Origin: Hydrogenovibrio thermophilus
GTDB taxonomy: Bacteria > Pseudomonadota > Gammaproteobacteria > Thiomicrospirales > Thiomicrospiraceae
Length of the DNA stretch: 64,000 bases
Assembly (NCBI RefSeq): GCF_004028275.1
Contig: NZ_CP035033.1
Coordinates: 868,001 to 932,000 of the forward strand
Direction of reading: 5' to 3'
The notes beneath the pieces are model-generated. The model was not told where the DNA came from. It did not search any database and was given only the letters and a program-made list of their open reading frames with translations. The position numbers and the translations under genes are program-made. Shown here in pieces: positions 1 through 9,351 of the stretch; position 1 is the first letter of the stretch; the number at the start of each line of letters is the position of its first letter.

Positions 1-28
1 AGACTGATCTAAACTGAAAGTTTTTCAG

Positions 29-53
29 AAAAGCCGTTTTTACGGCTTTTTTT
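29..53 (+). terminator. Rho-independent terminator of the gene upstream of fabF
   Basis: The arms AAGCCGT and ACGGCTT (31-37, 42-48) flank a TTTT loop and are followed by a T run. The gene it ends lies outside the window. By the usual gene order it would be acpP, but that is inference. Confidence 0.8.
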
Positions 54-182
54 GTTTCTGGCCACTGAAAAATCGCCAAGTCGATATTTAATTATGTGGG
101 GCTTGGCGAAAGGCGCATGGAACAATGGAATAAAACACTGACGGATAAGCGTCGGTGGCGTGTGAATGTAAAGGAATGAAAG

Positions 183-1421
183 ATGAAAATGCGTCGTGTT
201 GTGGTAACGGGTATCGGTTGTGTCACACCGGTCGGGAATACGGTTGAAGCCACTTGGTCGGCCTTGCTGAAAGGGCAAAGCGGTATTGAAACCATTAAAG
301 GCTTTGACACGGATGGTTTTGCCGTGACATTCGGTGGGGAAATCAAAGATTTTGATATTACCGAATACATTACACCCAAAGAAGCGAAAAAAATGGACCC
401 GTTCATTCACTATGGGATGGCAGCGGGCACGCAAGCGCTCAAAGACTCCGGTTTGGAAGTGACCGAAGAGAATGCCGAGCGTATCGGTGTGTCCATCGGT
501 TCCGGTATTGGCGGGATCGGCTCCATTGAGAAACAACATGCGACCTTGCAGAAATCCGGTCCGCGTCGTGTTTCACCGTTTTTCGTTCCAAGTTCCATCA
601 TTAATATGGTCTCCGGTAACCTGTCGATCATGCACGGTTTGAAAGGCCCGAATATGGCGATTGGCACCGCCTGTGCAACCGGTACACACAGTATTGGTGA
701 TGCCTACCGAATGATTCAATTCGGCGATGCCGATGTGATGGTCGCCGGTGGGGCGGAACAAGCCACCACGCCGCTGGGATTGGCCGGGTTTGCCGCGGCG
801 AAAGCCTTGTCGACCCGCAATGACGATCCGCAAACCGCCAGCCGCCCTTGGGATAAAGGGCGCGACGGCTTCGTTCTGAGTGACGGTGCCGGTGCCGTGG
901 TGTTGGAAGACTATGAACATGCGAAAGCGCGTGGCGCGCATATTTATTGTGAAATCGTCGGTTTCGGCATGAGTGGTGACGCATATCATATGACCAAACC
1001 GGCCGACGGCGGGGAAGGCGGCGCGCGTTGTATCCAAAATGCTTTGCGAAACGCCGAGCTGAACCCGGATCAAATCGATTACATTAATGCGCACGGCACC
1101 TCGACACCGGCCGGTGATGTGTGTGAAGCCAGCGCGATCAAATCCGTCTTTGGTGACCACGCGCACAAATTGGCGGTCAGTTCCACCAAATCCATGACCG
1201 GGCACGCCTTGGGCGCGGCCGGGGCGATGGAAGCCGTGTTCACCGCCTTGATGATTCAAGAGCAGGTATTGGCGCCGACTATTAATTTGGAAGATCCGGC
1301 GGACGGATGTGATTTGGACTTTGTGTCCGATGGGGCACGTGAGGCGAAAATCACCTATGCGGTGTCCAACTCGCTTGGGTTTGGCGGAACCAATGCCTCT
1401 TTGGTGTTTGCTAAAGTTTAA
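183..1421 (+). CDS. fabF: beta-ketoacyl-ACP synthase II (FabF)
   Basis: Condenses malonyl-ACP with a growing acyl-ACP in type II fatty acid synthesis in the cytoplasm. The 412-residue product has the usual family length. The thiolase-fold active site is visible: Cys164 in [10 protein letters not shown], His304 in NAHGTSTP and His341 in [11 protein letters not shown], plus the C-terminal NSLGFGGTN loop. The ATG at 183 follows an AAAGGAATGA ribosome site. It heads a run of same-strand genes that matches the fabF-pabC-mltG-tmk-holB-tatD order of gammaproteobacteria, here with pabB inserted. Identification is firm; FabB is less likely given the neighbours. Confidence 0.97.
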   Translation: MKMRRVVVTGIGCVTPVGNTVEATWSALLKGQSGIETIKGFDTDGFAVTFGGEIKDFDITEYITPKEAKKMDPFIHYGMAAGTQALKDSGLEVTEENAERIGVSIGSGIGGIGSIEKQHATLQKSGPRRVSPFFVPSSIINMVSGNLSIMHGLKGPNMAIGTACATGTHSIGDAYRMIQFGDADVMVAGGAEQATTPLGLAGFAAAKALSTRNDDPQTASRPWDKGRDGFVLSDGAGAVVLEDYEHAKARGAHIYCEIVGFGMSGDAYHMTKPADGGEGGARCIQNALRNAELNPDQIDYINAHGTSTPAGDVCEASAIKSVFGDHAHKLAVSSTKSMTGHALGAAGAMEAVFTALMIQEQVLAPTINLEDPADGCDLDFVSDGAREAKITYAVSNSLGFGGTNASLVFAKV

Positions 1422-1462
1422 TGGTTTTTGACTGCTTCCGACATCAATAAAGGTTCGACCAA

Positions 1463-2806
1463 ATGGCCGCCACGTCTACGCAGACAATGAACGTTGTTTC
1501 CATTGACTGTCCACAAGTTGACCTGTTAAAACTGCATCAGCTGGATGCGGCACGCTATCCGTTTTTATTGGAGAGCGTGGCCCAAGGGCAATTGGGACGT
1601 TTTGATGTGCTGTTTGCCTTTCCGCAAGACACCTTGACCTTGTCGGATGCAACCGACGCCGAGGCGTTCCAAAATGCGTTTCACGACGCCTATCAATCAC
1701 TCCAAGTTCCAGACATTGATTCGGACTTACCCTTTACCGGCGGTTGGTTCGGTTATTTCAGCTATGATTACGCTCAGGTCGTCGAACCGACGCTGAATTT
1801 GCCTGTGTCCGATTTACCGTTGGCGGTGTTGGTTCGAGTGCCGGCGGCGGTGATGGTCGATCATCAAACCGGACAGGTACACTTTATGGCCGAAGCCGGT
1901 TTTGAGGCGTGTCTCGACACCATGCATCAGGATTTTGAATCGGCGCAAGCCCGGCCGGATAAACCGGTCGATATTCAGGTCACTAATCGCTGGGAAGAAC
2001 CGGAAGCCAAATATCTGAACGGCATCGAAACCATTAAAGATTACATCCTGGCTGGAGACATCTTTCAGGTAAACCTGTCGCGTGAATGGCGCTTTGAATT
2101 AAGTGAGGCCGATTATGCCGCCTTGTACGCGTCGTTGCGGCGCAATAATCCGGCCCCATTTGCGGCTTGTGCGCAGTTTGGCGATTGGCAATTGCTCAGC
2201 TCTTCTCCGGAACGTTTGGTGCAATACCGGGCACCTTGGGTGGAAACGCGTCCGATTGCCGGTACCCGCAAACGCAGTGCCGACTTGGCGGCCGATCGCG
2301 CCTTGATCGAAGAATTGATTTCCCATCCGAAAGAACGCGCCGAACACATTATGTTGATTGACTTGGAGCGAAATGATCTCGGGCGAATCTGCTTGCCCGG
2401 TTCAGTGGAAGTTAATGAGTTGATGGTGGTGGAAACCTACGAGCATGTGCATCACATCGTGTCGAATGTGCGCGGGCATCTCCAGCCCGGCATGACGCCG
2501 TTGGAAATCATTCACGCCACCTTCCCGGGCGGCACCATTACCGGCTGTCCGAAGGTGCGCTGCATGGAAATCATCGCCGAATTGGAACAAATGCCTCGAC
2601 AAGCCTATACCGGTTCTTTAGGCTATATCAACCGGGACGGTTCGTTGGATTTCAATATTCTGATTCGGACGATTCTGCAGCAAGGGAATCAAGTGTCGCT
2701 GCGGACCGGCGCGGGCATTGTCGCCGATTCGATTCCGGAACGGGAGTTGAAGGAATCACGCCATAAAGCCAAGGGGCTGTTGAACGCGTTACTGGGCGAT
2801 GTTTAA
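1463..2806 (+). CDS. pabB: aminodeoxychorismate synthase component I (PabB)
   Basis: Chorismate-binding enzyme of 447 residues, expected to convert chorismate to 4-amino-4-deoxychorismate with a PabA glutaminase for folate synthesis. The C-terminal half carries the family signatures: GDIFQVNLSRE (about 198-208), PIAGTRKR (264-271), LIDLERNDLGR (about 299-309), and the ATFPGGTITGCPK block. The PIAGT motif has Ala where E. coli PabB has Lys, as in TrpE-type enzymes, so anthranilate synthase is the alternative. The pabC gene starting 26 bp downstream favours PabB. In E. coli pabB is not in this cluster, so its position between fabF and pabC is a local rearrangement that brings two folate genes together. 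Confidence 0.9.
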   Translation: MAATSTQTMNVVSIDCPQVDLLKLHQLDAARYPFLLESVAQGQLGRFDVLFAFPQDTLTLSDATDAEAFQNAFHDAYQSLQVPDIDSDLPFTGGWFGYFSYDYAQVVEPTLNLPVSDLPLAVLVRVPAAVMVDHQTGQVHFMAEAGFEACLDTMHQDFESAQARPDKPVDIQVTNRWEEPEAKYLNGIETIKDYILAGDIFQVNLSREWRFELSEADYAALYASLRRNNPAPFAACAQFGDWQLLSSSPERLVQYRAPWVETRPIAGTRKRSADLAADRALIEELISHPKERAEHIMLIDLERNDLGRICLPGSVEVNELMVVETYEHVHHIVSNVRGHLQPGMTPLEIIHATFPGGTITGCPKVRCMEIIAELEQMPRQAYTGSLGYINRDGSLDFNILIRTILQQGNQVSLRTGAGIVADSIPERELKESRHKAKGLLNALLGDV

Positions 2807-2832
2807 AGGGTTGATACCAAAGAGGAGTGGTT

Positions 2833-3732
2833 ATGAAGTTCAATACACAAATCTGGCTGAATGGGGAACCGATTTCACAGTCTGGCTTTGACCGAGGTTT
2901 GTTGTATGGCGACGGTTTCTTTACCACGATCTTGCTGGTCGACGGTCAACTGGCCAATTGGGACGCCCATTGGGCGCGACTGAACGAAAGCCAGAAGCGT
3001 TTGGGTTTTCCGGCGTTGAATCCGGTCAATATGATCAATGATTTGATTGCCTTTATCAAATCGCGCCCGGCGCAACCGTTGGAAGTTATTAAGATTTTGA
3101 TTACCCGCGGCGAAGGTGGCAAGGGCTATCAGCCGTTGGCCAAGCCACGTCCATCGGTCTTCATCCAGCGGCTGCCGTTTCCTGAAGAGGGCGCGACGGA
3201 AAGCCTAACATTGGAAAACGACCGGGCCTGGCCGTTTTTTCGATTGAAGATGACCGTGTCCGATATCGAGGCGTCGCGTCAAACCCAATTGGCCGGCTTG
3301 AAGCACTTGAATCGCTTGGAAAACGTCTTGGCCCGCCAGGCGTTGTTGGACACCGAGTTCGACGAAGCGGTGATGCTGGACGGTGACGGTCAGGTTATCA
3401 GCGCTACTCAGGCCAATCTGGTGCTGCTCAAAGACGGGCGGCTTTTGACGCCGAAATTGACGCACAGCGGGGTCTTCGGAACCTGTTTGCGTTCGCTCAA
3501 TCACGCCTTGCAGGCAAGCGGGTTTGAACAGACGGTGGAATGGAGCGAGATACGCCGCGAAGATGTATTGTCCGCCGACGAACTCTTTTGCTGCAATGCC
3601 TTGCGCGGAGTGATGCCGGTGAGTCACTTTCAGGGCAGAGCCTACGCCATGCATCAAAGTGATAAAATCGCCCAGGCCTGGCTGAATTGGCAACAGACGA
3701 ATTTAACGAATATCCGAGGGTTACGGGTTTAA
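2833..3732 (+). CDS. pabC: aminodeoxychorismate lyase (PabC)
   Basis: Class IV PLP-dependent lyase that splits aminodeoxychorismate into p-aminobenzoate and pyruvate, the step after PabB. The 299-residue product has the fold-type IV N-terminus GFDRGLLYGDGFFTT and the PLP lysine in GLKHLN (Lys157). I choose ATG 2833 because AGAGGAG (2821-2827) sits just before it; the in-frame GTG at 2827 lies inside that ribosome site. The 3' end contains the repeated palindrome at 3672 and overlaps the next start by one base (TAATG). A branched-chain or D-amino acid aminotransferase has the same fold, but the context decides for PabC. Confidence 0.92.
   Translation: MKFNTQIWLNGEPISQSGFDRGLLYGDGFFTTILLVDGQLANWDAHWARLNESQKRLGFPALNPVNMINDLIAFIKSRPAQPLEVIKILITRGEGGKGYQPLAKPRPSVFIQRLPFPEEGATESLTLENDRAWPFFRLKMTVSDIEASRQTQLAGLKHLNRLENVLARQALLDTEFDEAVMLDGDGQVISATQANLVLLKDGRLLTPKLTHSGVFGTCLRSLNHALQASGFEQTVEWSEIRREDVLSADELFCCNALRGVMPVSHFQGRAYAMHQSDKIAQAWLNWQQTNLTNIRGLRV
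3672..3681. repeat. CCAGGCCTGG palindrome, copy 1 (in pabC)
   Basis: Exact copy of the window-wide 10-bp palindrome, read in frame as Gln-Ala-Trp within PabC. Confidence 0.9.
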
Positions 3733-4739
3733 TGCAAAAAATCAAACTGTTCCTTATGACGGTGGCGGCCTGTGTGCTGGTCACCTGGTTATCGGTGGAA
3801 GGTTGGGCCTTCAAGCAGTTTCTGACTCAACCGATTTCCTCACAAACCGACGCGCAAGTGGTGTCGATTCCGAAAGGGGCCACCTCCCGTAAAGTGGCGC
3901 ATTTGCTGTACGAGGCTAAGATGGTGCGTCACCCGGAATGGCTGGTTTGGGTCCTGAAGTGGCGTGGTCAGGCAGAGCAGGTGAAAGCCGGTGAAATCGA
4001 AATTCATCCGAATTGGACGTTGGATGAATTAATCGACGCCTTGATTCAAGGCAAAACGGTGACGTATCCGGTGACGTTTATTGCCGGGGAGACCATACAA
4101 CAAGGCTTGGAAACCCTGCGCAATTCACCCAAGCTGGAAAAGGTGCTCGATTATCAAGACACCGCCGCCATCCAGGCCCAGCTGGGTTTGAAACAACCTT
4201 TGGAAGGCCAGTTCCTGCCGGAAACCTATTTCTATTCCGCCGACGAAACGGACTTGTCGATTTTGCAGCGTTCCCATGCGTCGTTACAGAAAACCTTGCA
4301 GCAGGCCTGGGCGAATCGTGCGGATAACTTGCCGATTAAAACCCCTTACGAGGCGCTGATTCTGGCGTCGATTGTCGAAAAAGAAACCGGCTATGCGCCC
4401 GAGCGACCGATGATTGCCGGTGTGTTCGTCAACCGCCTGCGTAAAGGTATGCGGCTGCAGTCCGACCCGACGGTGATTTACGGCATCGGCGATAAGTACG
4501 ACGGCAATATCCGCAAGAAAGACTTGCAGACCAAAACCGCTTACAACACTTATCGCATCAACGGTTTGCCGCCCACGCCGATTGCACTGGCGAGCGCCGA
4601 TGCGATTCATGCGGTGTTGAACCCGGCGACCACCAAGGCGTTATACTTTGTGTCGAAAGGCAATGGTCAGCACGTGTTTTCCAACACGCTGAAAGAACAC
4701 AATCGCGCGGTACGTAAATACATTTTGTCGCGCCAATAA
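3732..4739 (+). CDS. mltG: endolytic murein transglycosylase (MltG/YceG)
   Basis: Inner-membrane enzyme that cleaves nascent peptidoglycan strands and ends their elongation. The 335-residue product starts with one membrane span (about residues 7-24), followed by a LysM-like region and the YceG catalytic domain. The active-site glutamate is in ASIVEKETGY, and the conserved LQSDPTVIYG and YNTYRINGLPPTPI segments follow. An in-frame start exists 45 bp upstream inside pabC, but the ATG at 3732 overlapping the pabC stop (TAATG) gives a normal short cytoplasmic tail and suggests translational coupling. Confidence 0.95.
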   Translation: MQKIKLFLMTVAACVLVTWLSVEGWAFKQFLTQPISSQTDAQVVSIPKGATSRKVAHLLYEAKMVRHPEWLVWVLKWRGQAEQVKAGEIEIHPNWTLDELIDALIQGKTVTYPVTFIAGETIQQGLETLRNSPKLEKVLDYQDTAAIQAQLGLKQPLEGQFLPETYFYSADETDLSILQRSHASLQKTLQQAWANRADNLPIKTPYEALILASIVEKETGYAPERPMIAGVFVNRLRKGMRLQSDPTVIYGIGDKYDGNIRKKDLQTKTAYNTYRINGLPPTPIALASADAIHAVLNPATTKALYFVSKGNGQHVFSNTLKEHNRAVRKYILSRQ

Positions 4740-4755
4740 CTCAAGTAGCCCATAG

Positions 4756-5430
<675 letters not shown>

Positions 5431-5586
5431 AATTTCCGGGCGAAGCCTCTTTAAAACGTATTTCATGAAACACCTCAGGGTGTTAGAATGCAAACTTCCC
5501 GTGAACGAAATGAGAATCAATCTACCTATGAACCAGCGTGATACAGCACGAAAAAACGATGGGTGGCTAAAACGGATGGTGACTCA
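5431..5586 (+). other. 156-bp spacer between tmk and holB
   Basis: Contains a small hairpin AACACC-TCAG-GGTGTT (5468-5483) without a T run, and a TAGAAT hexamer at 5482 that could be a -10 element. No gene is convincing here. Confidence 0.4.
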
Positions 5587-6564
5587 ATGATTTTTCCCTG
5601 GCAGGAAACCGCTTGGCAACAGTGGCAGCAGCAGGCCGCCCATTTGGGACAGGCGTATCTGCTGTCCGGTGCGGCGGGCATTGGTATTGATGCCTTTGCG
5701 CGGGAAATGGCGCAAGGCTTATTGTGCCAAACGCCAGGCGTAAAAGCTTGCGGGCAATGCGCGCAATGTCATCAGTTTCAGCAGGCGACGCACCCGGACT
5801 TTTGGGTGTTGAAACGCCTGGAGGATAAAAAAGAAATCACCATCGATCAAGTGCGTGAGCTGACCGACAAGGTCAGCCGCACGGCCCATCAGGGCGGCTT
5901 CAAAGTGGTGCTGGTGCTGGAAACCGAAACCTTGAATGTGTCGGCTTTCAACGCCTTGCTGAAAACCCTGGAAGAACCGCCGGAACGCACGGTGTTGATT
6001 TTGACTACGCATCGTTTGAGTGCGCTGCCAGCCACCATTATCAGCCGATGCCGTCAGGTGGCGTTTGCCGCCCCGTCGCGTGATGAGGCCCTGGCCTGGT
6101 TACAACAGGCCTTACCGCAAGCGGATTTGCCGTTGTTGAAAAAAGCGCTGACGCTCAACTGGGGTGGGCCGGTGGCAGCGAAAACCTGGATTGACGACAA
6201 AGCGTTTGAATGGGAAGCGGCTTGGCAGGACGATATCAAAGGCCTGCAACAAGGACGCCTGAGTGTGTCGCAGGCCGTCGAAAAATGGAAAAAATGGCCC
6301 CAGCCGGAAGTGACGCTGGATTATTTCTACGCCTGGTCGGTGAATGTGGTGCGTTCCGCTTTGTATGGCCAAAAGCGGCCTTACAGTCCTAATTGGTTAG
6401 CCTTCCAGAAAGCGGTGTTGCAGGCGCGCCAATACTGGCATCAGAACGTCAATAAAGATTTGTTGCTGGAAGGCATCTGTTTGGAATGGTTGCAACAGCA
6501 CCAGGCCGATTATCAGCCGGGCGCGGCGTTTTCCGGTGCCTTGATTCGCGGCCGCGATTTGTAA
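5587..6564 (+). CDS. holB: DNA polymerase III subunit delta'
   Basis: Clamp-loader subunit of the replicative polymerase. The 325-residue product has the AAA+ fold with a degenerate P-loop (GAAGIGIDAFA, without GKT), which is typical of delta' rather than of the ATPase DnaX. A four-cysteine zinc module follows (LLCQ...KACGQCAQCHQF, about residues 44-62), and the SRC motif appears as ISRCRQVAF. I choose ATG 5587 because GGATGG lies 7 bases upstream and the protein then starts MIFPWQ, as usual for HolB. A GTG 24 bp upstream is possible but lacks a good ribosome site. Confidence 0.93.
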   Translation: MIFPWQETAWQQWQQQAAHLGQAYLLSGAAGIGIDAFAREMAQGLLCQTPGVKACGQCAQCHQFQQATHPDFWVLKRLEDKKEITIDQVRELTDKVSRTAHQGGFKVVLVLETETLNVSAFNALLKTLEEPPERTVLILTTHRLSALPATIISRCRQVAFAAPSRDEALAWLQQALPQADLPLLKKALTLNWGGPVAAKTWIDDKAFEWEAAWQDDIKGLQQGRLSVSQAVEKWKKWPQPEVTLDYFYAWSVNVVRSALYGQKRPYSPNWLAFQKAVLQARQYWHQNVNKDLLLEGICLEWLQQHQADYQPGAAFSGALIRGRDL

Positions 6565-6624
6565 TGAATGACGGGGGTGTTCGTGAATGGATGAGCATCA
6601 CACCCAAAATAAACGAGTTTTACT

Positions 6625-7398
6625 ATGATTATTGATTCACATTGTCACCTGAATATTTTGCCCGACGATGTCGGCGGAACGGAAGAGGTGCTGGAAAAGG
6701 CACATGAATTGGGCGTCGATAAAATGATGTGCATCGCCATTGGCCCCGGCGCCTGGCATGAGGTGCTGACGTTGGCGGACACGCACGAAGAAGTCTATGC
6801 CGCCATCGGTATTCATCCATGTGAACCCAAAGACGTGGTCACCACCGATGATGCCCTGTTAAAGGCGGCGTCGCACCCGAAAGTGCTTGCGGTGGGGGAA
6901 GTCGGTTTGGATTATTATCATTTTAATGCCGACGATGAGGACATGACGTGGCAGGCGGATCGTTTTCGGCAAATGATTCGGTTGGCCAAGCAGTTGGATA
7001 AGCCGCTGGTGATTCATACCCGTAACTCCACTCCGGATTGTTTACAGATTCTGAAAGAAGAAGGGGCAGACCAGGTCGGGGGCATTATGCATTGTTTCGT
7101 CGAAGATTTGGCGACGGCACAGGCGGCGATGGCGTTGGGCTTTTACATTTCCTTTTCCGGCATCGTGACTTTCAAAAACGCTAAAGAATTGAAAGAAGTG
7201 GCCAAAGCCATTCCGCTTGATCGCATTTTGGTGGAAACCGATTCGCCGTACTTGGCGCCGGTGCCATATCGCGGCAAAACCAACCAACCGGGTTATACCC
7301 GTTACGTGGCCGAAGAAATTGCGCGCTTAAAAGATTTGCCGTTGGAGACCGTGGCCGAAGCCACCACGGCCAATTTCAAGCGCTTGTTTAAGTTATGA
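6625..7398 (+). CDS. ycfH: TatD family metal-dependent DNase (YcfH-like)
   Basis: Predicted cytoplasmic metal-dependent hydrolase of the TatD family. The 257-residue product carries the N-terminal metal ligands DSHCHLN, then GIHPCEP, VGEVGLDYYH, VIHTRN, MHCF and the ETDSPYLAP motif, in family order. It follows holB as in E. coli, where the orthologue is ycfH. Its stop overlaps the next start by 4 bases (ATGA). The precise substrate cannot be told from sequence. Confidence 0.93.
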   Translation: MIIDSHCHLNILPDDVGGTEEVLEKAHELGVDKMMCIAIGPGAWHEVLTLADTHEEVYAAIGIHPCEPKDVVTTDDALLKAASHPKVLAVGEVGLDYYHFNADDEDMTWQADRFRQMIRLAKQLDKPLVIHTRNSTPDCLQILKEEGADQVGGIMHCFVEDLATAQAAMALGFYISFSGIVTFKNAKELKEVAKAIPLDRILVETDSPYLAPVPYRGKTNQPGYTRYVAEEIARLKDLPLETVAEATTANFKRLFKL

Positions 7399-9254
7399 GT
7401 CAGGTTGGAGCCGGGAAAAGCGACGACGCCTTAGTGAGTGTGTCGGCGGATCAATTGGGGCAACCGGAATCAACGGCGGCATCCGATCGTCCGGCGTATA
7501 GTTGGCAGCGTATTTTCGACTTGGTCTTGCGCCATAAATCACGTCTGATTAAAGCCCATATCATTGCGTTGTTCGCCATGCTCGCCACGGTGCCTTTGCC
7601 GTTGTTGTTGCCGTTGCTGGTGGACGAAGTGTTGCTGGATAAACCCGGTTGGATTGTGCATTCGTTGAATGATGTGATTCCGCTGGCTTGGCAAACCGCA
7701 CTCGGCTATATCCTGATTGTGACCTTGATTACCATTTTGTTGCGTGTGCTCGGGGTGGTGTTCGGAGTGTGGCAGGTGCAGCAGTTCACCGTGATTTCCA
7801 AAGACGTGACCTTTGGCATCCGCAAGGACTTGCTGGCGCGGATTCAAGGCGTTGCCATGAGTCAGTATGAAACCATGGGCAGCGGCAGCGTGACGGCCAC
7901 GATGGTGAATGACGTCAATACCATCGACACCTTTTTGGGCACGACCGTCGGCAAGGTGATACTGGCGATTTTCTCACTGGTCGGGGTGACGGCCGTGCTC
8001 TTGTGGCTGCATTGGGAACTGGCCTTGTTCATCCTGTTGATGAACCCCATCGTAGTGTATTTCACCATGCGGATGGGGCGCGCGGTCAAAACCCTGAAAA
8101 AAGACGAAAACACCGCCATCGATGCTTTTCAGCAGGCGTTGTCGGAAACATTGGACGCCTTGCAACAGGTACGTGCCGCCAATCAGGATACGCCGTTTTT
8201 CCGCCGGATTCTCGGCAATGCGCAGGACATCAAACGCCATTCCGAAGCCTTTACCTGGAAGTCGGAAGCTGCCAGCCGCATTTCGTTTTTGATTTTTCTG
8301 GTCGGGTTCGACATTTTCCGTGGCGTCAGTTTTCTGATGGTGGTGTTTTCCAACCTGTCCATCGGCGAAATGATGGCGGTGTTCGGGTACCTTTGGTTCA
8401 TGATGGGGCCGGTGCAGGAAATTCTCGCCATTCAATACGCTTACAGTGCCGGTAGCGGGGCGTTGCAGCGCATCAACAATGTTCTCGATTTGGAGCAGGA
8501 ACCCAAATACCCGCAAAAGCAGAACCCATTTGACGCCGATACCGTTTCGGTGGAAGTCAAAAACCTGTTTTTCCATTATCCCGGCAAAGACGAAGCCGTA
8601 TTGCATGATCTGAGTTTTACCATTCAGCCAGGAGAAAAACTGGCGTTTGTCGGTGCCAGTGGCGGGGGCAAAACCACGCTGGTGCAATTGCTGCTCGGTT
8701 TTTATCAACAAGATGCCGGCGAGGTGTTATATAACGGGGTGTCGATTAAAGACATCGGCCAGCAGTGCGTGCGGGAAAATGTGGCCACTGTCTTGCAGCA
8801 ACCCGTGCTGTTTCAGCAGAGCATTCGTTTCAACTTGACGCTGGGGCAGGATTTGGCGGATGAGCAATTGTGGCAGGCGTTGGAAATGGCGCAATTGAAA
8901 GAGGTGGTCGAGAAGCTGGAACATCGTTTGGACACGATGGTCGGCCGTAACGGCATTAAATTGTCCGGTGGTCAGCGTCAACGCCTCGCCATTGCGCGAA
9001 TGATTTTGCAGGATCCGAAAGTGGTGATTATGGACGAAGCGACGTCGGCGTTGGACATGGAGACCGAACGCCAGCTGTACGTCGATTTAGCGCCTTTCCT
9101 GAAAGGGCGAACCACTTTGATTGTGGCGCACCGTTTGAGTTCCATCAAGCAGGCGGACCGCATTCTTGTCTTTGAAGACGGTCACATTATCGAATCGGGC
9201 AGCCATGAAGATTTGGTGGTTTCCGGCGGGACTTATCAGCGCCTGTATCGTTAG
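7395..9254 (+). CDS. ABC exporter with fused membrane and ATPase domains (MsbA-like family)
   Basis: Half-transporter of 619 residues: a six-helix exporter membrane domain (about 45-340) fused to an ATPase (about 385-619). The ATPase has Walker A GASGGGKTT (420-428), the signature LSGGQRQR (from 523), Walker B VVIMDEATSALD and the H-loop IVAHRLSS. Two such chains form a transporter. It overlaps tatD by 4 bp and is followed by a strong terminator, so it ends the fabF operon. The substrate is unknown; lipid A flippase, peptide or drug export are all possible, and the extra N-terminal 40 residues give no hint. Confidence 0.85.
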   Translation: MSQVGAGKSDDALVSVSADQLGQPESTAASDRPAYSWQRIFDLVLRHKSRLIKAHIIALFAMLATVPLPLLLPLLVDEVLLDKPGWIVHSLNDVIPLAWQTALGYILIVTLITILLRVLGVVFGVWQVQQFTVISKDVTFGIRKDLLARIQGVAMSQYETMGSGSVTATMVNDVNTIDTFLGTTVGKVILAIFSLVGVTAVLLWLHWELALFILLMNPIVVYFTMRMGRAVKTLKKDENTAIDAFQQALSETLDALQQVRAANQDTPFFRRILGNAQDIKRHSEAFTWKSEAASRISFLIFLVGFDIFRGVSFLMVVFSNLSIGEMMAVFGYLWFMMGPVQEILAIQYAYSAGSGALQRINNVLDLEQEPKYPQKQNPFDADTVSVEVKNLFFHYPGKDEAVLHDLSFTIQPGEKLAFVGASGGGKTTLVQLLLGFYQQDAGEVLYNGVSIKDIGQQCVRENVATVLQQPVLFQQSIRFNLTLGQDLADEQLWQALEMAQLKEVVEKLEHRLDTMVGRNGIKLSGGQRQRLAIARMILQDPKVVIMDEATSALDMETERQLYVDLAPFLKGRTTLIVAHRLSSIKQADRILVFEDGHIIESGSHEDLVVSGGTYQRLYR

Positions 9255-9274
9255 AGTCATCGTGTTAAGGCACA

Positions 9275-9303
9275 TAAAAAACCACCAGGCCTGGTGGTTT
9301 TTT
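9275..9303 (+). terminator. Rho-independent terminator built on CCAGGCCTGG
   Basis: The stem is the perfect palindrome AAACCACCAGGCCTGGTGGTTT, with an A run before and a T run after, so it could act in both directions. The core palindrome copy is at 9285-9294. It ends the ABC transporter gene. Confidence 0.88.
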
Positions 9304-9351
9304 CAATTCAAACACAAGGTGACCGTTCCATCGGCGGTTCCCTCTGGTGGT

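Noticed and set aside
573-1259. Minus-strand open frame opposite fabF
   Set aside because: Shadow of fabF; no ribosome site and no domain character.
5528-5590. 20-codon frame ending over the holB start codon
   Set aside because: It has no ribosome site and no family resemblance. The overlap with ATG 5587 alone is not enough to call a leader peptide.
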